From a virus: 64,000 nt of DNA. The position numbers and the translations under genes were made by a program. This document shows positions 1 to 8,154 of this stretch, piece after piece. Within the stretch, counting starts at the first letter, position 1; each line of letters starts with the position of its first letter. The stretch spans positions 1 to 64,000 of IMG/VR virus record IMGVR_UViG_3300033993_002274, one strand, 5' to 3'. The notes beneath the pieces are model-generated. The model was not told the DNA's origin. It made no database searches and saw only the letters and a list, made by a program, of their open reading frames with translations.

Positions 1-418
1 GAGCTCCCATTTTTTGTTTTTTCTTTGTGATAAATGTTCCTGAGTAGAACAATTTAGTTTTGAAATTAAATGAAAAATATTCTGTTGTTTTTCTTTCAAC
101 AAAAAACTTACCTCCGACTCTTCTTTGCTTTGTATATAATTGATACTTTAAGGAAATTTTATTTTCACTTTCTTCAATAAAAAATCTATATCTTATTCTA
201 AATACTGACGCGCAAGGGTTGCCATAATGTTTAACAAAATCATCCTCAGAAAATAGTTGGGTGTCTGTGTAAAACTTTTCTTTGTTTTTTGTAAAATGAA
301 CTGACTCATAACTGTTATTATGTTTTGAGTCAATATCACAGAAGTTTTTATAAAGTTCAACTCTGTAATTCTTTTTTTCAATAAACTTATGAAATGTTTT
401 TCCTTCTACTTCTAACAT
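1..418 (-). CDS. hypothetical protein, 3' end beyond window
   Basis: The frame is open from an ATG at 418 to the left edge, so the C-terminus is outside the window; 139 codons are visible. The product begins MLEVEGKTFHKFIEKK, is rich in Lys, Phe and Tyr, looks soluble, and has no motif I recognise. The start is supported by TATCTTTG (minus strand, 423-430) lying exactly four bases before the ATG, a match to the Bacteroidetes -7 box. The upstream gene ends at 454, leaving room for this promoter only. Confidence 0.75.
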   Translation of the reverse strand, partial: MLEVEGKTFHKFIEKKNYRVELYKNFCDIDSKHNNSYESVHFTKNKEKFYTDTQLFSEDDFVKHYGNPCASVFRIRYRFFIEESENKISLKYQLYTKQRRVGGKFFVERKTTEYFSFNFKTKLFYSGTFITKKKQKMGA

Positions 419-422
419 AGTA

Positions 423-430
423 CAAAGATA
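423..430 (-). promoter_or_regulatory. Bacteroidetes-type -7 box TATCTTTG
   Basis: TATCTTTG fits the TAnnTTTG consensus and is followed by TACT and then the ATG at 418. At this spacing the transcript would start at or within a few bases of the start codon. I see no clear -33 TTTG at the expected distance. Confidence 0.45.
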
Positions 431-453
431 AATAAATTTTGGAAATTAAAAAA

Positions 454-741
454 CTAATTCAATGAAATTTTTCCCATATGGTGGTCCATAAAATTGGAAA
501 CCACATTATTTAAGGTGTTTTTTTTAACCTTATTTTGAATTTCTAAAATCACCTGAATCATCTGATTTCTTGTTGGTGCTATTTCTTTTTCTTCTTTTTG
601 GTTTTTTTCGGCAATTTCTCTAATTTTTTGATAAAACTTTGAGCCGTCATTGTCACCAATTAATAGCTTGAGTTGGTCAGGGTTTTGTGTAAAAAACTTG
701 ACAAGGGTTGTCATGTAAATTTCTATATCGACATTATTCAT
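454..741 (-). CDS. hypothetical protein (95 aa)
   Basis: A small, charged, probably helical protein, with a Lys/Glu-rich middle (about residues 45-55) and no recognisable domain. It lies between a 1..418 hypothetical gene downstream and the leucine-rich-repeat gene upstream, on the same strand. The start ATG at 741 is preceded by TAAATTTG plus four bases, the same promoter geometry as two nearby genes, which supports both the start and the reality of the gene. Function unknown. Confidence 0.7.
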   Translation of the reverse strand: MNNVDIEIYMTTLVKFFTQNPDQLKLLIGDNDGSKFYQKIREIAEKNQKEEKEIAPTRNQMIQVILEIQNKVKKNTLNNVVSNFMDHHMGKISLN

Positions 742-745
742 ATGA

Positions 746-753
746 CAAATTTA
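746..753 (-). promoter_or_regulatory. Bacteroidetes-type -7 box TAAATTTG
   Basis: TAAATTTG, then TCAT, then the ATG at 741. It matches TAnnTTTG and has the same four-base spacing to the start codon as the boxes before 418 and 3033. No convincing -33 element is visible. Confidence 0.45.
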
Positions 754-780
754 ATAAAAATAATTTATTCAGTAAAATTA

Positions 781-2145
781 TTAAACAAAAATATGTAAGT
801 CAGATTCTTCAGGTAAATCTCGTAAATCTTCAGGTAATGCGTTTGAATTACTATTTTTTAAATTAATAATAGACAACTTAGGAAGGTCTTTAATACAGTC
901 TGGTAATCTCTGTAAATTAGGATTGTCAGGTAGTGATAAAAACTGTAACTTAGTCAAATTACATACTGCCGGTGGTATTGTAGCGACACAACCAACAAAG
1001 TGAATTGCTGTTAAATCTGTAAAATTACCAATAGTATCAGGTATATTTAAATCCAATTTTGAACTTTTAGCAATAAACTCAAGTCTTGTTATGTTTTTAG
1101 GTAATGTTGTGAAAAATTCATCAAACCCATAAAGTGCAATAAATTTAGATGCTGAATCACTTGGATATTGTACAGAAACTTTTGTTCCTCCTGCAGTAGA
1201 TAAACCTTTCATAAACTCAAATTTAAAGTATTCTTTCAAACCTTCTTCATTAGTATTCAAAAAGTCAACCAAATCAATTTGTCTATCTGCTGGGTCCATA
1301 AACTGATTAGATGGGAAGTGGAATTGGTACCTATATGCTGGAAGTCCAGAAACTTCACCATATTCTTTATCGGCAGTATACTTCATTCCTGAATTTGGTA
1401 TAACCACATATAAAGGTCCATCCTTGATGTATCTATCAAACCAAGTAAGACCTGGTGATGATGTACACCATCTTGTTTCGCCTTTACCAGGTTCTTGATA
1501 TGAACCTCCGTAGAAACATGCCGCATCTTTACCTAATTTACCGGTGTCTGAAATTCTTGCAACTGTCCAATTTTGACCTCTATACACAATGTCAGCTCCA
1601 GGGTGTGCGTAAGTTTTAGATGCCTCTTTCTTTTCAGTTGCACTTGCTTTAGTTTTTTCTAAACTAAAATCTTTAACATAATCATATAATGTCTCAGGTG
1701 TTAATTTATTAATATCTCTAGCATCTTGAGGTAGTCTATTTTTAAATCTTTCAAACTTTTGTAAGTCGCCAGTTACTTTATACAAGTCTTCTAAGAATAA
1801 ATCTTGATACTGTTTAAGTGCTGATTTATATTGTCCTGATTGTGGGTCAGAAACCATTAGTGGGTGGTCTGATGGTAATTTAGGTGTCACAAAGTTTTTC
1901 AACAACCACTGAGCGTACTTACCAATTTTTACCTTTTCCATATCTTCAGGTTTTACTGAATCAATATCCATACCTTCAGGAACTCTTGTTGTTGGGTCGG
2001 CAGCAATTAATGCAAATAAAGTTTCAAAAGGCATAATACCTTTTTGCCCTCTTTCTTTTGGTTTAACAAATTTGTCAAATAAAACTTGAAATCTTGAACT
2101 TTCAACTATTATGTCTCGTAATATATTAGTAAATCTAATTGCCAT
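781..2145 (-). CDS. leucine-rich-repeat protein with WCT motif
   Basis: A 454-residue protein. Residues 1-15 (MAIRFTNILRDIIVE) form a short amphipathic helix ending in I-V-E, like the capsid-targeting tags of T4 internal head proteins. A central domain carries a GETRWCTS motif near residues 222-229 followed by GPLYVVIPN. The C-terminal third (about 355-440) has leucine-rich repeats of the type LTKLQFLSLPDNPNLQRLP. LRRs are protein-binding modules and are uncommon in phages. A TATTTAT promoter-like motif lies 16 bases before the ATG. I infer a virion-packaged or host-interacting protein; the biochemical role is unknown. Confidence 0.8.
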   Translation of the reverse strand: MAIRFTNILRDIIVESSRFQVLFDKFVKPKERGQKGIMPFETLFALIAADPTTRVPEGMDIDSVKPEDMEKVKIGKYAQWLLKNFVTPKLPSDHPLMVSDPQSGQYKSALKQYQDLFLEDLYKVTGDLQKFERFKNRLPQDARDINKLTPETLYDYVKDFSLEKTKASATEKKEASKTYAHPGADIVYRGQNWTVARISDTGKLGKDAACFYGGSYQEPGKGETRWCTSSPGLTWFDRYIKDGPLYVVIPNSGMKYTADKEYGEVSGLPAYRYQFHFPSNQFMDPADRQIDLVDFLNTNEEGLKEYFKFEFMKGLSTAGGTKVSVQYPSDSASKFIALYGFDEFFTTLPKNITRLEFIAKSSKLDLNIPDTIGNFTDLTAIHFVGCVATIPPAVCNLTKLQFLSLPDNPNLQRLPDCIKDLPKLSIINLKNSNSNALPEDLRDLPEESDLHIFV

Positions 2146-2161
2146 CTTTTTAATTTTATAT

Positions 2162-2168
2162 ATAAATA
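2162..2168 (-). promoter_or_regulatory. TATTTAT promoter-like motif before the LRR gene
   Basis: On the coding strand this reads TATTTATATATAAAATTAAAAAG and then ATG. The same TATTTAT heptamer, usually followed by a TAAAA stretch, recurs before many virion genes in the window. It is a candidate late promoter; the full TATTTATA form is the reverse complement of the T4 late box TATAAATA. Confidence 0.35.
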
Positions 2169-2193
2169 TTGCAAATTTTGAAAAAAATAAAAC

Positions 2194-3033
2194 TTAGTAG
2201 TTCATAATGAGTAATTCTTCACCCATATTTTGTTTCTCTCCTTTCTTGGCTGCAGCTGCTTTTGCAAACTCTTTTTTAACCCAAGTGTATTGGTCTTCAG
2301 GAAACCACTGATGCAATAAGTCAAAATCGTAATATGATAATGAAAACTTACCTTGGACATTATGTAAACCATTTGCCAATCTTTCGTGGTCTTGTCTATC
2401 AAAATCATGATTAGAGTAGTAATTCTCAGTTTTCCAGTAAGGTGGGTCCAAATAAATGTAAGTGGATGGTGAGTCATATTTGTTAATGACATCGGCAAAA
2501 TCCATATTTTCAACATCAGTAATTTTTAAAAAATGGTCTACCCAATCAGGTTTTGACAACTTATCTCTAAAGGTAAGATATTTTGATTTATATTTACCTT
2601 TTAAGTCAATAAAGTTGGATGTTTCAGGTTTGGACCCACTAAATACTTGTGTTAGAATATAAACGTATTTAGCCGCCACCTCATAATCGCCAGGTTCTAC
2701 GCTGAAACCTTGATTAAAAACTTCAGCCTGAAAGTTGATAAATTGTTGTTTATAAATTTCAGGAGTAATGTCCACACCTTGTTTTTGACAATCAATAGAG
2801 TTGATTGCCCTTAACAATTCAGTAGGGTTTTGAACACACTTGAATAGATTATAGTTCAGTGGATTAAAATCATTATAAACCACTTTTTTAAGATTTGGGA
2901 ACTGTTTTAGGTCCATATTATAGAAACACCAAAACATCCCTCCAAAAGTCTCTAAATAGACTTCCATATCTTTATCATAGAAAGGGACTATCCACTTTCC
3001 AATTTTACTCTTACCTCCAATATAACTTAACAT
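2194..3033 (-). CDS. dam: Dam-type DNA adenine methyltransferase
   Basis: A 279-residue member of the D12 (alpha) class of N6-adenine methyltransferases, which transfer methyl from SAM to adenine, typically in GATC. The N-terminus MLSYIGGKSKIGKWI and ETFGGMFWCFY (28-38) correspond to the SAM-binding region, and YLDPPYW with DPPY at 196-199 is the catalytic motif. Length is typical for the family (about 270-280). It probably protects phage DNA from host restriction. A full Bacteroidetes promoter lies directly before the ATG. The exact target sequence cannot be read from the protein. Confidence 0.9.
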   Translation of the reverse strand: MLSYIGGKSKIGKWIVPFYDKDMEVYLETFGGMFWCFYNMDLKQFPNLKKVVYNDFNPLNYNLFKCVQNPTELLRAINSIDCQKQGVDITPEIYKQQFINFQAEVFNQGFSVEPGDYEVAAKYVYILTQVFSGSKPETSNFIDLKGKYKSKYLTFRDKLSKPDWVDHFLKITDVENMDFADVINKYDSPSTYIYLDPPYWKTENYYSNHDFDRQDHERLANGLHNVQGKFSLSYYDFDLLHQWFPEDQYTWVKKEFAKAAAAKKGEKQNMGEELLIMNY

Positions 3034-3037
3034 ATTT

Positions 3038-3069
3038 CAAATATAGTTTTTTTGATATTTATTTTCAAA
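3038..3069 (-). promoter_or_regulatory. full Bacteroidetes promoter (TTTG-N20-TATATTTG) for dam
   Basis: On the minus strand TTTG (3069-3066), 20 bases, then TATATTTG (3045-3038), then four bases and the ATG at 3033. Both boxes and the spacing fit the Bacteroidetes -33/-7 consensus. The predicted transcription start falls within a base or two of the start codon, so the dam mRNA may be leaderless. Confidence 0.6.
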
Positions 3070-3092
3070 TGATTAATACATAAATTATAGGT

Positions 3093-3248
3093 ATGAAAAA
3101 AGAAAAAGCAACAGAAGTAGAGTGTAGTATTTGTAAAAAAGGTATGTCCAACTCTCAAATTTGGATTACTATTTTGGCGGTTTACATGTTAATCGCAGCT
3201 GTCTACGGAACAATAGAAATCGTTAAAAATATAATGTCTTTATTTTAA
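3093..3248 (+). CDS. small single-pass membrane protein with CxxC (51 aa)
   Basis: A 51-codon open frame on the plus strand (ATG 3093, TAA 3246-3248). Residues 11-14 are C-S-I-C, followed by a hydrophobic segment (about 22-43, [17 protein letters not shown]) that should span the membrane. It fills the gap between divergent dam and convergent dnaJ, and its last nine bases overlap the end of dnaJ. It is one of only two plus-strand genes seen. The Cys pair plus one membrane segment suggests a small inner-membrane protein; no function can be named. Confidence 0.6.
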   Translation: MKKEKATEVECSICKKGMSNSQIWITILAVYMLIAAVYGTIEIVKNIMSLF

Positions 3249-4202
3249 TATATTATTAATTTGTTCTCTTTGTTCGTTAGTTAAAGTCAGATTATTCTGT
3301 ATGCTTATTTTTATGTAAAAATTACCAACAGTACCATCAACTTTATATCCTTTTTTGAAAAGTCTTAATGGTTTTTCAGTATCAAATCCTTCAGGTAGAT
3401 TTATTTTTATATTACCATCAGGATGAGGTATTTCAACTTGGTCGTTTATTAATAAGTCTTTGAAATTTAATTTTAGATAATAAATCAGGTCATTTCCTGA
3501 TTTTTCAAAATTGTTGTGTTTTATACACAAAACTTTTAAAATTAAATCACCTCTACCATATTTAGGTATTTCATCCCCCATACCTCTCATCCTCATAAAG
3601 TCACCATTATCTACGTTGTTTGGTATTTGTACGTTAAACTTGCTGTGGTTAGAAATAACCCCATTACCATAACAAAATCCACAAGCATCAATTAAATGTT
3701 CACCAGTACCTTTACATTCAAAACAATTTGATTGTATTTGTGTTTTAAAAAATCCTGTACCAACTGTTTGTACAATAAACCCTCTACCTGCACATCTTGT
3801 GCATGTTTTTTTAGTTCCACCTGTTCCTGAGCAACTTTCACAAGATTTATTTGTGTCAACTTCGATTGTTTTTTCTACACCTTTATAAGATTCTTCAGGT
3901 GTGATTACTATTTCAATAATTTTGTCAGCTGGTTTAGGTTGTCTTTGTGAATGCCCCATCATTTCCTCAAAAATTGACCCAAACCCACCATTACCAAATG
4001 GGTTTCTACGTTTCATGTCGTAATCACTTCTTTTATTGTCGTCCCCTAAAATATCATAGGCTTCAGAAATTTCTTTAAATTTTTCTTCACCGTTTGGGTT
4101 TACATCTGGATGGTATTGCTTACTTAGTTTTTTATATGTTTTTTTTATATCCTCTTGTGTTGCATTTTCGCTTACACCTAATATTTCGTAATAGTTTTTC
4201 AT
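3240..4202 (-). CDS. dnaJ: DnaJ/Hsp40 co-chaperone
   Basis: A 320-residue type I DnaJ. The J-domain occupies residues 1-65 with the HPD motif at 31-33, which stimulates the ATPase of Hsp70 (DnaK). A short Gly/Phe region follows (67-77). A zinc-finger domain has four CxxCxGxG-like repeats with Cys at 121/124, 134/137, 160/163 and 174/177, then a substrate-binding C-terminal domain. It is shorter than bacterial DnaJ (about 370), mainly in the linker and C-terminus. It probably redirects host DnaK to phage replication or assembly proteins. The start codon is separated by a single base from the start codon of a divergent plus-strand gene. Confidence 0.95.
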   Translation of the reverse strand: MKNYYEILGVSENATQEDIKKTYKKLSKQYHPDVNPNGEEKFKEISEAYDILGDDNKRSDYDMKRRNPFGNGGFGSIFEEMMGHSQRQPKPADKIIEIVITPEESYKGVEKTIEVDTNKSCESCSGTGGTKKTCTRCAGRGFIVQTVGTGFFKTQIQSNCFECKGTGEHLIDACGFCYGNGVISNHSKFNVQIPNNVDNGDFMRMRGMGDEIPKYGRGDLILKVLCIKHNNFEKSGNDLIYYLKLNFKDLLINDQVEIPHPDGNIKINLPEGFDTEKPLRLFKKGYKVDGTVGNFYIKISIQNNLTLTNEQREQINNILK

Positions 4203-4203
4203 A

Positions 4204-4845
4204 ATGTCAAATTATATAATAGTTCTTTTTAAGAATAGGAAAAAAAGAAAAATTATCAAACGTTATTCTACAGAAAAAAACGCCATATCTTTTTTTAAAA
4301 AACTTGTAAAACAAAATAAAGAAATAGTTTTTGATAAGAAAATAGAAAATGCAACACCAGTTAATTACCACATTGGTTTACTAACAAATCAATCCAATGT
4401 TCAAAATACTTTACATTTTGTTGATGATTTAGGTAGAAATCATGTTGCAAACTTACAAGATAAAGAATACGTTTTTATTGATATTGAAAAGTACAATGTG
4501 GAAGAAAAGATATATGATTATCAACTTAAAGACAAAATCAGTTTTTCAGAGTTTTTAAAGAAGTACTGTAGTAATAATGAGTTGAAAAACATCTTTTCAT
4601 TAAACAACAAAATATGTATACAGATAAATGAAACTATAAGTCTATTTTCATTGAAAGACATTGATGAGTCTTTTAGGTTTTTAAATATTTTAGAAAAACA
4701 CTTTTATGAAAATTCAAGGATGGATGCTATTATTGTTAGGGATGTATCAAACGCACAAAGAAAATGGATTTACAGCGTTTTAGAAGAGATGGGTTTTGAT
4801 AAGAAAAATTTATACAGACAAAAAACTACTTTCTCAAAAAGGTAA
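4204..4845 (+). CDS. hypothetical protein (213 aa), plus strand
   Basis: The larger of the two plus-strand genes. The N-terminus is very basic ([18 protein letters not shown]), followed by a mixed alpha/beta-looking region with no membrane segment or known motif. No competing minus-strand frame of quality covers 4204-4825. Its ATG lies one base from the divergent dnaJ ATG, so its promoter must sit inside dnaJ; TAGTTTTT is found four bases before the start. Its 3' end overlaps the convergent gene at 4826 by 20 bases. Function unknown. Confidence 0.8.
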   Translation: MSNYIIVLFKNRKKRKIIKRYSTEKNAISFFKKLVKQNKEIVFDKKIENATPVNYHIGLLTNQSNVQNTLHFVDDLGRNHVANLQDKEYVFIDIEKYNVEEKIYDYQLKDKISFSEFLKKYCSNNELKNIFSLNNKICIQINETISLFSLKDIDESFRFLNILEKHFYENSRMDAIIVRDVSNAQRKWIYSVLEEMGFDKKNLYRQKTTFSKR

Positions 4846-5047
4846 ATTCAACGTTTGAAATTTGTATCGTGCATTTTTTTTCATTTTGATTCAACATCAG
4901 ATGTTGTAATAGATTAGAAAAGGTGCCTTCATCCAAAGACACCTTTAATTCAACTTTTTCATTTTTGATAAATGAACTTTCAAGTAAATCTGAAATTTGA
5001 GCCAGTTTTTCTAAATCACCCCTAAAACTCTCTTGATTCTCTGCCAT
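4826..5047 (-). CDS. hypothetical protein (73 aa)
   Basis: A small protein with a predicted helical N-terminus (DLEKLAQISDLLESSF) and a basic end TFLRK. No domain recognised. It overlaps the convergent plus-strand gene by 20 bases and the upstream minus-strand gene by 37 bases, as the last of a run of short overlapping minus-strand genes. Confidence 0.6.
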   Translation of the reverse strand: MAENQESFRGDLEKLAQISDLLESSFIKNEKVELKVSLDEGTFSNLLQHLMLNQNEKKCTIQISNVEFTFLRK

Positions 5048-5223
5048 AAATTCATTTTTTCTTCTTCAAATATTGTATTTCTTATATCTGAAGGTTTAAA
5101 CATTTTTATTTCAGAAGAAAACTTTTTTTTCTCTTCTTCGTTAATCTTGTTTGATTTTTTTACTTCCTCCTTCAAGGACTCCATTTCCCTCAGAAGTGGG
5201 TGTAAGTTTTTGTTTGGCTCCAT
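5011..5223 (-). CDS. hypothetical protein (70 aa or shorter)
   Basis: A Lys/Glu-rich, probably coiled-coil peptide ending MNLWQRIKRVLGVI, an amphipathic basic C-terminus that could touch membrane or nucleic acid. The longest frame overlaps the upstream gene by 83 bases; an internal ATG at 5184 (after GAGGGAA) reduces this to 44 and may be the true start. Nested between two other overlapping frames, so less certain than its neighbours. Confidence 0.45.
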   Translation of the reverse strand: MEPNKNLHPLLREMESLKEEVKKSNKINEEEKKKFSSEIKMFKPSDIRNTIFEEEKMNLWQRIKRVLGVI

Positions 5224-5605
5224 TAGTATTTAAACTTGTTAATTCATTTGTGTCAAACTTTAATGTTCTTAAAGTATCTATATCCCCATTTTCAAATATA
5301 CCTTTCAATTCTGAAACTTTCAACTTAAATAGTCTTTCTTTTTCTTCTCTTTCTAAATTAGTTGATATTACAGCATCGATTGTTTTTTCAACAATATCGA
5401 TTAACGATGGATTGTTTTCACAAACAAAAGATGTGATAGTTCTATTATCATTATTTTGATTTTGTAATATTTCAATTCCTTCAGGAGCTCTTTTAAGAGT
5501 CGACCATGTCGATGGGAAAATCATATCAAAAGTTACATAATTTTTTAAAATTCTAACAGAGTTAAGATAAGTTGACGTTTTGTTAATAAATTCACTATAA
5601 ACCAT
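5141..5605 (-). CDS. hypothetical protein (154 aa)
   Basis: A soluble protein of mixed composition with a charged helix in the middle (NLEREEKERLFKLKVSEL) and a polar, Gly/Ser-rich tail. No motif recognised. The ATG (5605-5603) shares a base with the TAA of the upstream membrane-protein gene (TAATG), implying translational coupling. Confidence 0.7.
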   Translation of the reverse strand: MVYSEFINKTSTYLNSVRILKNYVTFDMIFPSTWSTLKRAPEGIEILQNQNNDNRTITSFVCENNPSLIDIVEKTIDAVISTNLEREEKERLFKLKVSELKGIFENGDIDTLRTLKFDTNELTSLNTNGAKQKLTPTSEGNGVLEGGSKKIKQD

Positions 5606-5787
5606 TATACCATAATTAAATAAGTTAATACATATGATATTGCAATACCATAATATAGTTGTTCATATTTTTCAAATTCATAAGGTGCTGGTGGATTTGA
5701 ATATACTGACCTTACGAAACTAAATATAAACTTTGTTAGTAATAATATAGAGAAAATAAAACAAAAAAGTAATAGATAATTAATCAT
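5605..5787 (-). CDS. small two-pass membrane protein (60 aa)
   Basis: Two hydrophobic segments, residues 3-25 (YLLLFCFIFSILLLTKFIF) and about 45-59 (YYGIAISYVLTYLIM), joined by a polar loop. It overlaps the Hc1-like gene upstream by 8 bases and is coupled to the next gene by TAATG. Size and topology would suit a holin or another membrane accessory protein, but nothing identifies it as one. Confidence 0.6.
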   Translation of the reverse strand: MINYLLLFCFIFSILLLTKFIFSFVRSVYSNPPAPYEFEKYEQLYYGIAISYVLTYLIMV

Positions 5788-5962
5788 TTTTTTCTTCTTT
5801 ACTGTGGTTCAAAATTTCAGTTCTTAACTGTTGTGTTAAACTTTTTAATTGTTGGCAAGTTTTTCTAGCTCTAGTACCTGCAGACTTATTACCTCCATAA
5901 AATTTGGTTGTATCAACTGAAAGTTCTTCAATTAATGTTTTGATTTGTTCTAAAGTTTCCAT
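5780..5962 (-). CDS. histone H1-like (Hc1 family) DNA-binding protein
   Basis: A 60-residue protein close in size and pattern to the H1-like proteins of Bacteroidetes: a helical N-terminus (METLEQIKTLIEEL), then the basic core GGNKSAGTRARKTCQQLKSL (24-43) with the typical AGTRARK, then a second helix. Family members bind and compact DNA. A phage copy could condense phage DNA in the head or disturb the host nucleoid. It lacks the long Lys/Ala-rich tail of chlamydial Hc1. It is the first gene of a run of short genes down to 4826. Confidence 0.8.
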   Translation of the reverse strand: METLEQIKTLIEELSVDTTKFYGGNKSAGTRARKTCQQLKSLTQQLRTEILNHSKEEKND

Positions 5963-6021
5963 TTAAAAATTTTTATACATTTATTTTTTTTAATTTAAAT
6001 ACGTGGTTTGTAATGTAAAGA

Positions 6022-6516
6022 CTAATCAATCAGTTTTACAGACCTTTCTAACATCTTATAAATTTCGGTAAAAATTTCTACGTCTGATTTACTTTTTGGT
6101 GTTTCTAAATCAAACATATGATTAAAAAATTTATCTACCGTTTCTTTTATTTTTTTATCGTTTTGGTTATAAAACGTATCAAAAAAGAAATTCTCAAAGA
6201 ATAAAATATCATTTTGATTAATATCAAATTCTATATTTTCTTTTTTAAAATTCTCGATTGTTTTATTTAGACACCAAACAAAATGTTCTTTTTTTTGTTG
6301 TTCCGTCATTCCAGTTTTGGTTTCTAACGAATCAATGTCTTCCTCACCTAAATATGTCATTTTTATTAAACCATAAAAGGAAAAACAAAAGTCTCTAAAT
6401 AGTTCTGTGTATTCTGGTATAATATTGTTTGCTAAATACCAAGCAACAATATCTTCTTTTTCCATAGGTTTTGCCAACCAATCAAAAAAATTCCCCATGT
6501 TATTACTAATAGACAT
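6022..6516 (-). CDS. hypothetical protein (164 aa)
   Basis: Acidic and aromatic-rich, probably all-helical, no known domain. The ATG at 6516 lies inside the first arm of a strong hairpin (6491-6522) and a second in-frame ATG (residue 7) lies in the other arm, so translation start is probably affected by RNA structure. TATATTTT stands four bases before the first ATG, a near match to the promoter geometry seen at other genes. Confidence 0.75.
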   Translation of the reverse strand: MSISNNMGNFFDWLAKPMEKEDIVAWYLANNIIPEYTELFRDFCFSFYGLIKMTYLGEEDIDSLETKTGMTEQQKKEHFVWCLNKTIENFKKENIEFDINQNDILFFENFFFDTFYNQNDKKIKETVDKFFNHMFDLETPKSKSDVEIFTEIYKMLERSVKLID

Positions 6517-6522
6517 GGGGAA
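6491..6522 (-). terminator. hairpin with U-tract covering a start codon
   Basis: On the minus strand TTCCCCATG, a 14-base loop, CATGGGGAA, then ATTTTTTTGA. It is a 9-bp stem followed by seven T, the shape of an intrinsic terminator, 34 bases after the stop of the gene at 6557. Both stem arms contain an ATG of the next gene, so it may act as an attenuator or translation switch as well. Confidence 0.6.
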
Positions 6523-6556
6523 AATATAGTATAATTTTATTAGAAATGAATTTTAA

Positions 6557-8125
6557 TTATTGTGTTTTTCTATCATAACCAATTAAACTTTTCATTTTTT
6601 CCATTTCGGTCAAAACATTTTGTTTGTCAGTGGATTCTAACTTCATCATAATTTTGTCAGCACCTGACTCAGACCCGCTCTTGTCAGTAACGACAGGTTG
6701 AGGTGCTTTGTTATATGCCTTCTTTTTTAATTTTGACAAATAATTATTTTTTCTTACTTCATCTCTTTTTGCGTTCACAGGAGTTTCTACTGCATTTGCC
6801 CATTTTGGGTTATTACCTGTTTCTGATGAACCTTTTACATATTTAGATACTCTTTCTTCATTTGGTTCAAAAGTGTCGTAATCTAAGTTCTCTAAACTTG
6901 CCGCTGTGAAGTTAGTTATATATTCATCAACCGCCTTAGATGGTACGTAAGCCATTTTATCCATTTTTTCAAGTTCTCCATTCCCTTTGGGAAAATTCTT
7001 TGGTGACATTTCGTATTTACCTTTAGAACCTGTTTTTAAATAAGATTTCATTTTTTTAACAACACTATCAATATAGTCCTCTTCTTGTTTTTTAGATTGA
7101 CCTAATGATGATTTCAAATATGTATCAGATTTAGTTGCTTTTTTTCTTTTTTCTTCTAAAACAATATTCTCAATTAAACTTATCATTTCATTTTCTGTAA
7201 AAATCAATCTTGACTCTTCAACTTTTGCCTTTCCTTTACCTGGCCAATCTTTTTTTGCTCTCTTAGCAAAGTATAATTGTCCCATTTTTTCTCGACTTGA
7301 GCTTGGTACTTTTTTACCTAATCTTTTTAATTCTGAATTTCTTTTCTTAATTTTTTTAATTTCGGTGTCTATCTCATCAATTGTCATATCTGCATACTCA
7401 CCAGTACTTTTAACTTCAACATCTCCTTTCCATTTTTCAGTTATGTATGACTCTTCAACGGGGTAAGTTTTGTTTCCGACTCTAAAAGTTTTATCTCCTC
7501 TTTCTCTTGCTGCTGATAATGCACCTGAAAAAGCATTTCCTTCTTCAACATCTTCTTCTTCTAAATCCAACTCATATAAAGTTTCTTCCACTTCTTTTTT
7601 CATAGAACGAAGTGCTTTAAAGTCTGCACCTGTAATTTTACCAAATGGTTTCGCCTTATCTATTTTCCGTCTACCATCTGTAAATCCATCATATTCTTCA
7701 TCTAAATAAAATTCATCTTCTTCTTCAAATGATTGTCCAAGTTCTCTATCTTTATTTTTCATATGATGTTTCATTCTTCTTATGTTTGGCATATCGTCAT
7801 CTTCAAATGAAAATGTATTTTCTAAATCTTCGTCTTCCTCTCTGTTTCTAAAAAATCTTTCTATATCTTTTTTTGGTATATCTCGTAAATTTTTACCCCC
7901 AAAAAAAGGATGAGAATCATCCATACCTCCTAATTCATTTATATTACCTTCATATGTACCACACTGTTCGCATGTTTCACCTTCATACATTTTACCACCA
8001 CATTGTTCACACATTTCTTCTTTCATATTTTTATTTTCAAATATTTTATTTTCTATGTCAAAAATTCTATTATCTATCTCTTCAGATATAATTCTTTTTG
8101 TTATGTTTTTTATGTAATTTTCCAT
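6557..8125 (-). CDS. virion-associated protein with zinc ribbon and two tag-like helices
   Basis: A 522-residue, very charged protein. N-terminus MENYIKNITKRIISE looks like a capsid-targeting helix ending I-S-E. A zinc ribbon has Cys at 39, 42, 52 and 55. Residues 95-140 are strongly acidic. A second tag-like segment (306-325, RLIFTENEMISLIENIVLEE) aligns with the N-terminal tag of the protein at 23714. The C-terminal part is basic. It could be a head-core or packaged protein cut at several sites by a prohead protease. TATTTAT lies four bases before the ATG. Confidence 0.75.
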   Translation of the reverse strand: MENYIKNITKRIISEEIDNRIFDIENKIFENKNMKEEMCEQCGGKMYEGETCEQCGTYEGNINELGGMDDSHPFFGGKNLRDIPKKDIERFFRNREEDEDLENTFSFEDDDMPNIRRMKHHMKNKDRELGQSFEEEDEFYLDEEYDGFTDGRRKIDKAKPFGKITGADFKALRSMKKEVEETLYELDLEEEDVEEGNAFSGALSAARERGDKTFRVGNKTYPVEESYITEKWKGDVEVKSTGEYADMTIDEIDTEIKKIKKRNSELKRLGKKVPSSSREKMGQLYFAKRAKKDWPGKGKAKVEESRLIFTENEMISLIENIVLEEKRKKATKSDTYLKSSLGQSKKQEEDYIDSVVKKMKSYLKTGSKGKYEMSPKNFPKGNGELEKMDKMAYVPSKAVDEYITNFTAASLENLDYDTFEPNEERVSKYVKGSSETGNNPKWANAVETPVNAKRDEVRKNNYLSKLKKKAYNKAPQPVVTDKSGSESGADKIMMKLESTDKQNVLTEMEKMKSLIGYDRKTQ

Positions 8126-8154
8126 AATAATAAATATTACCTTTAATGGAAAAC

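Noticed and set aside
193-381. Short minus-strand frame of 62 codons
   Set aside because: A shadow in another frame of the longer open frame running from 418 to the left edge.
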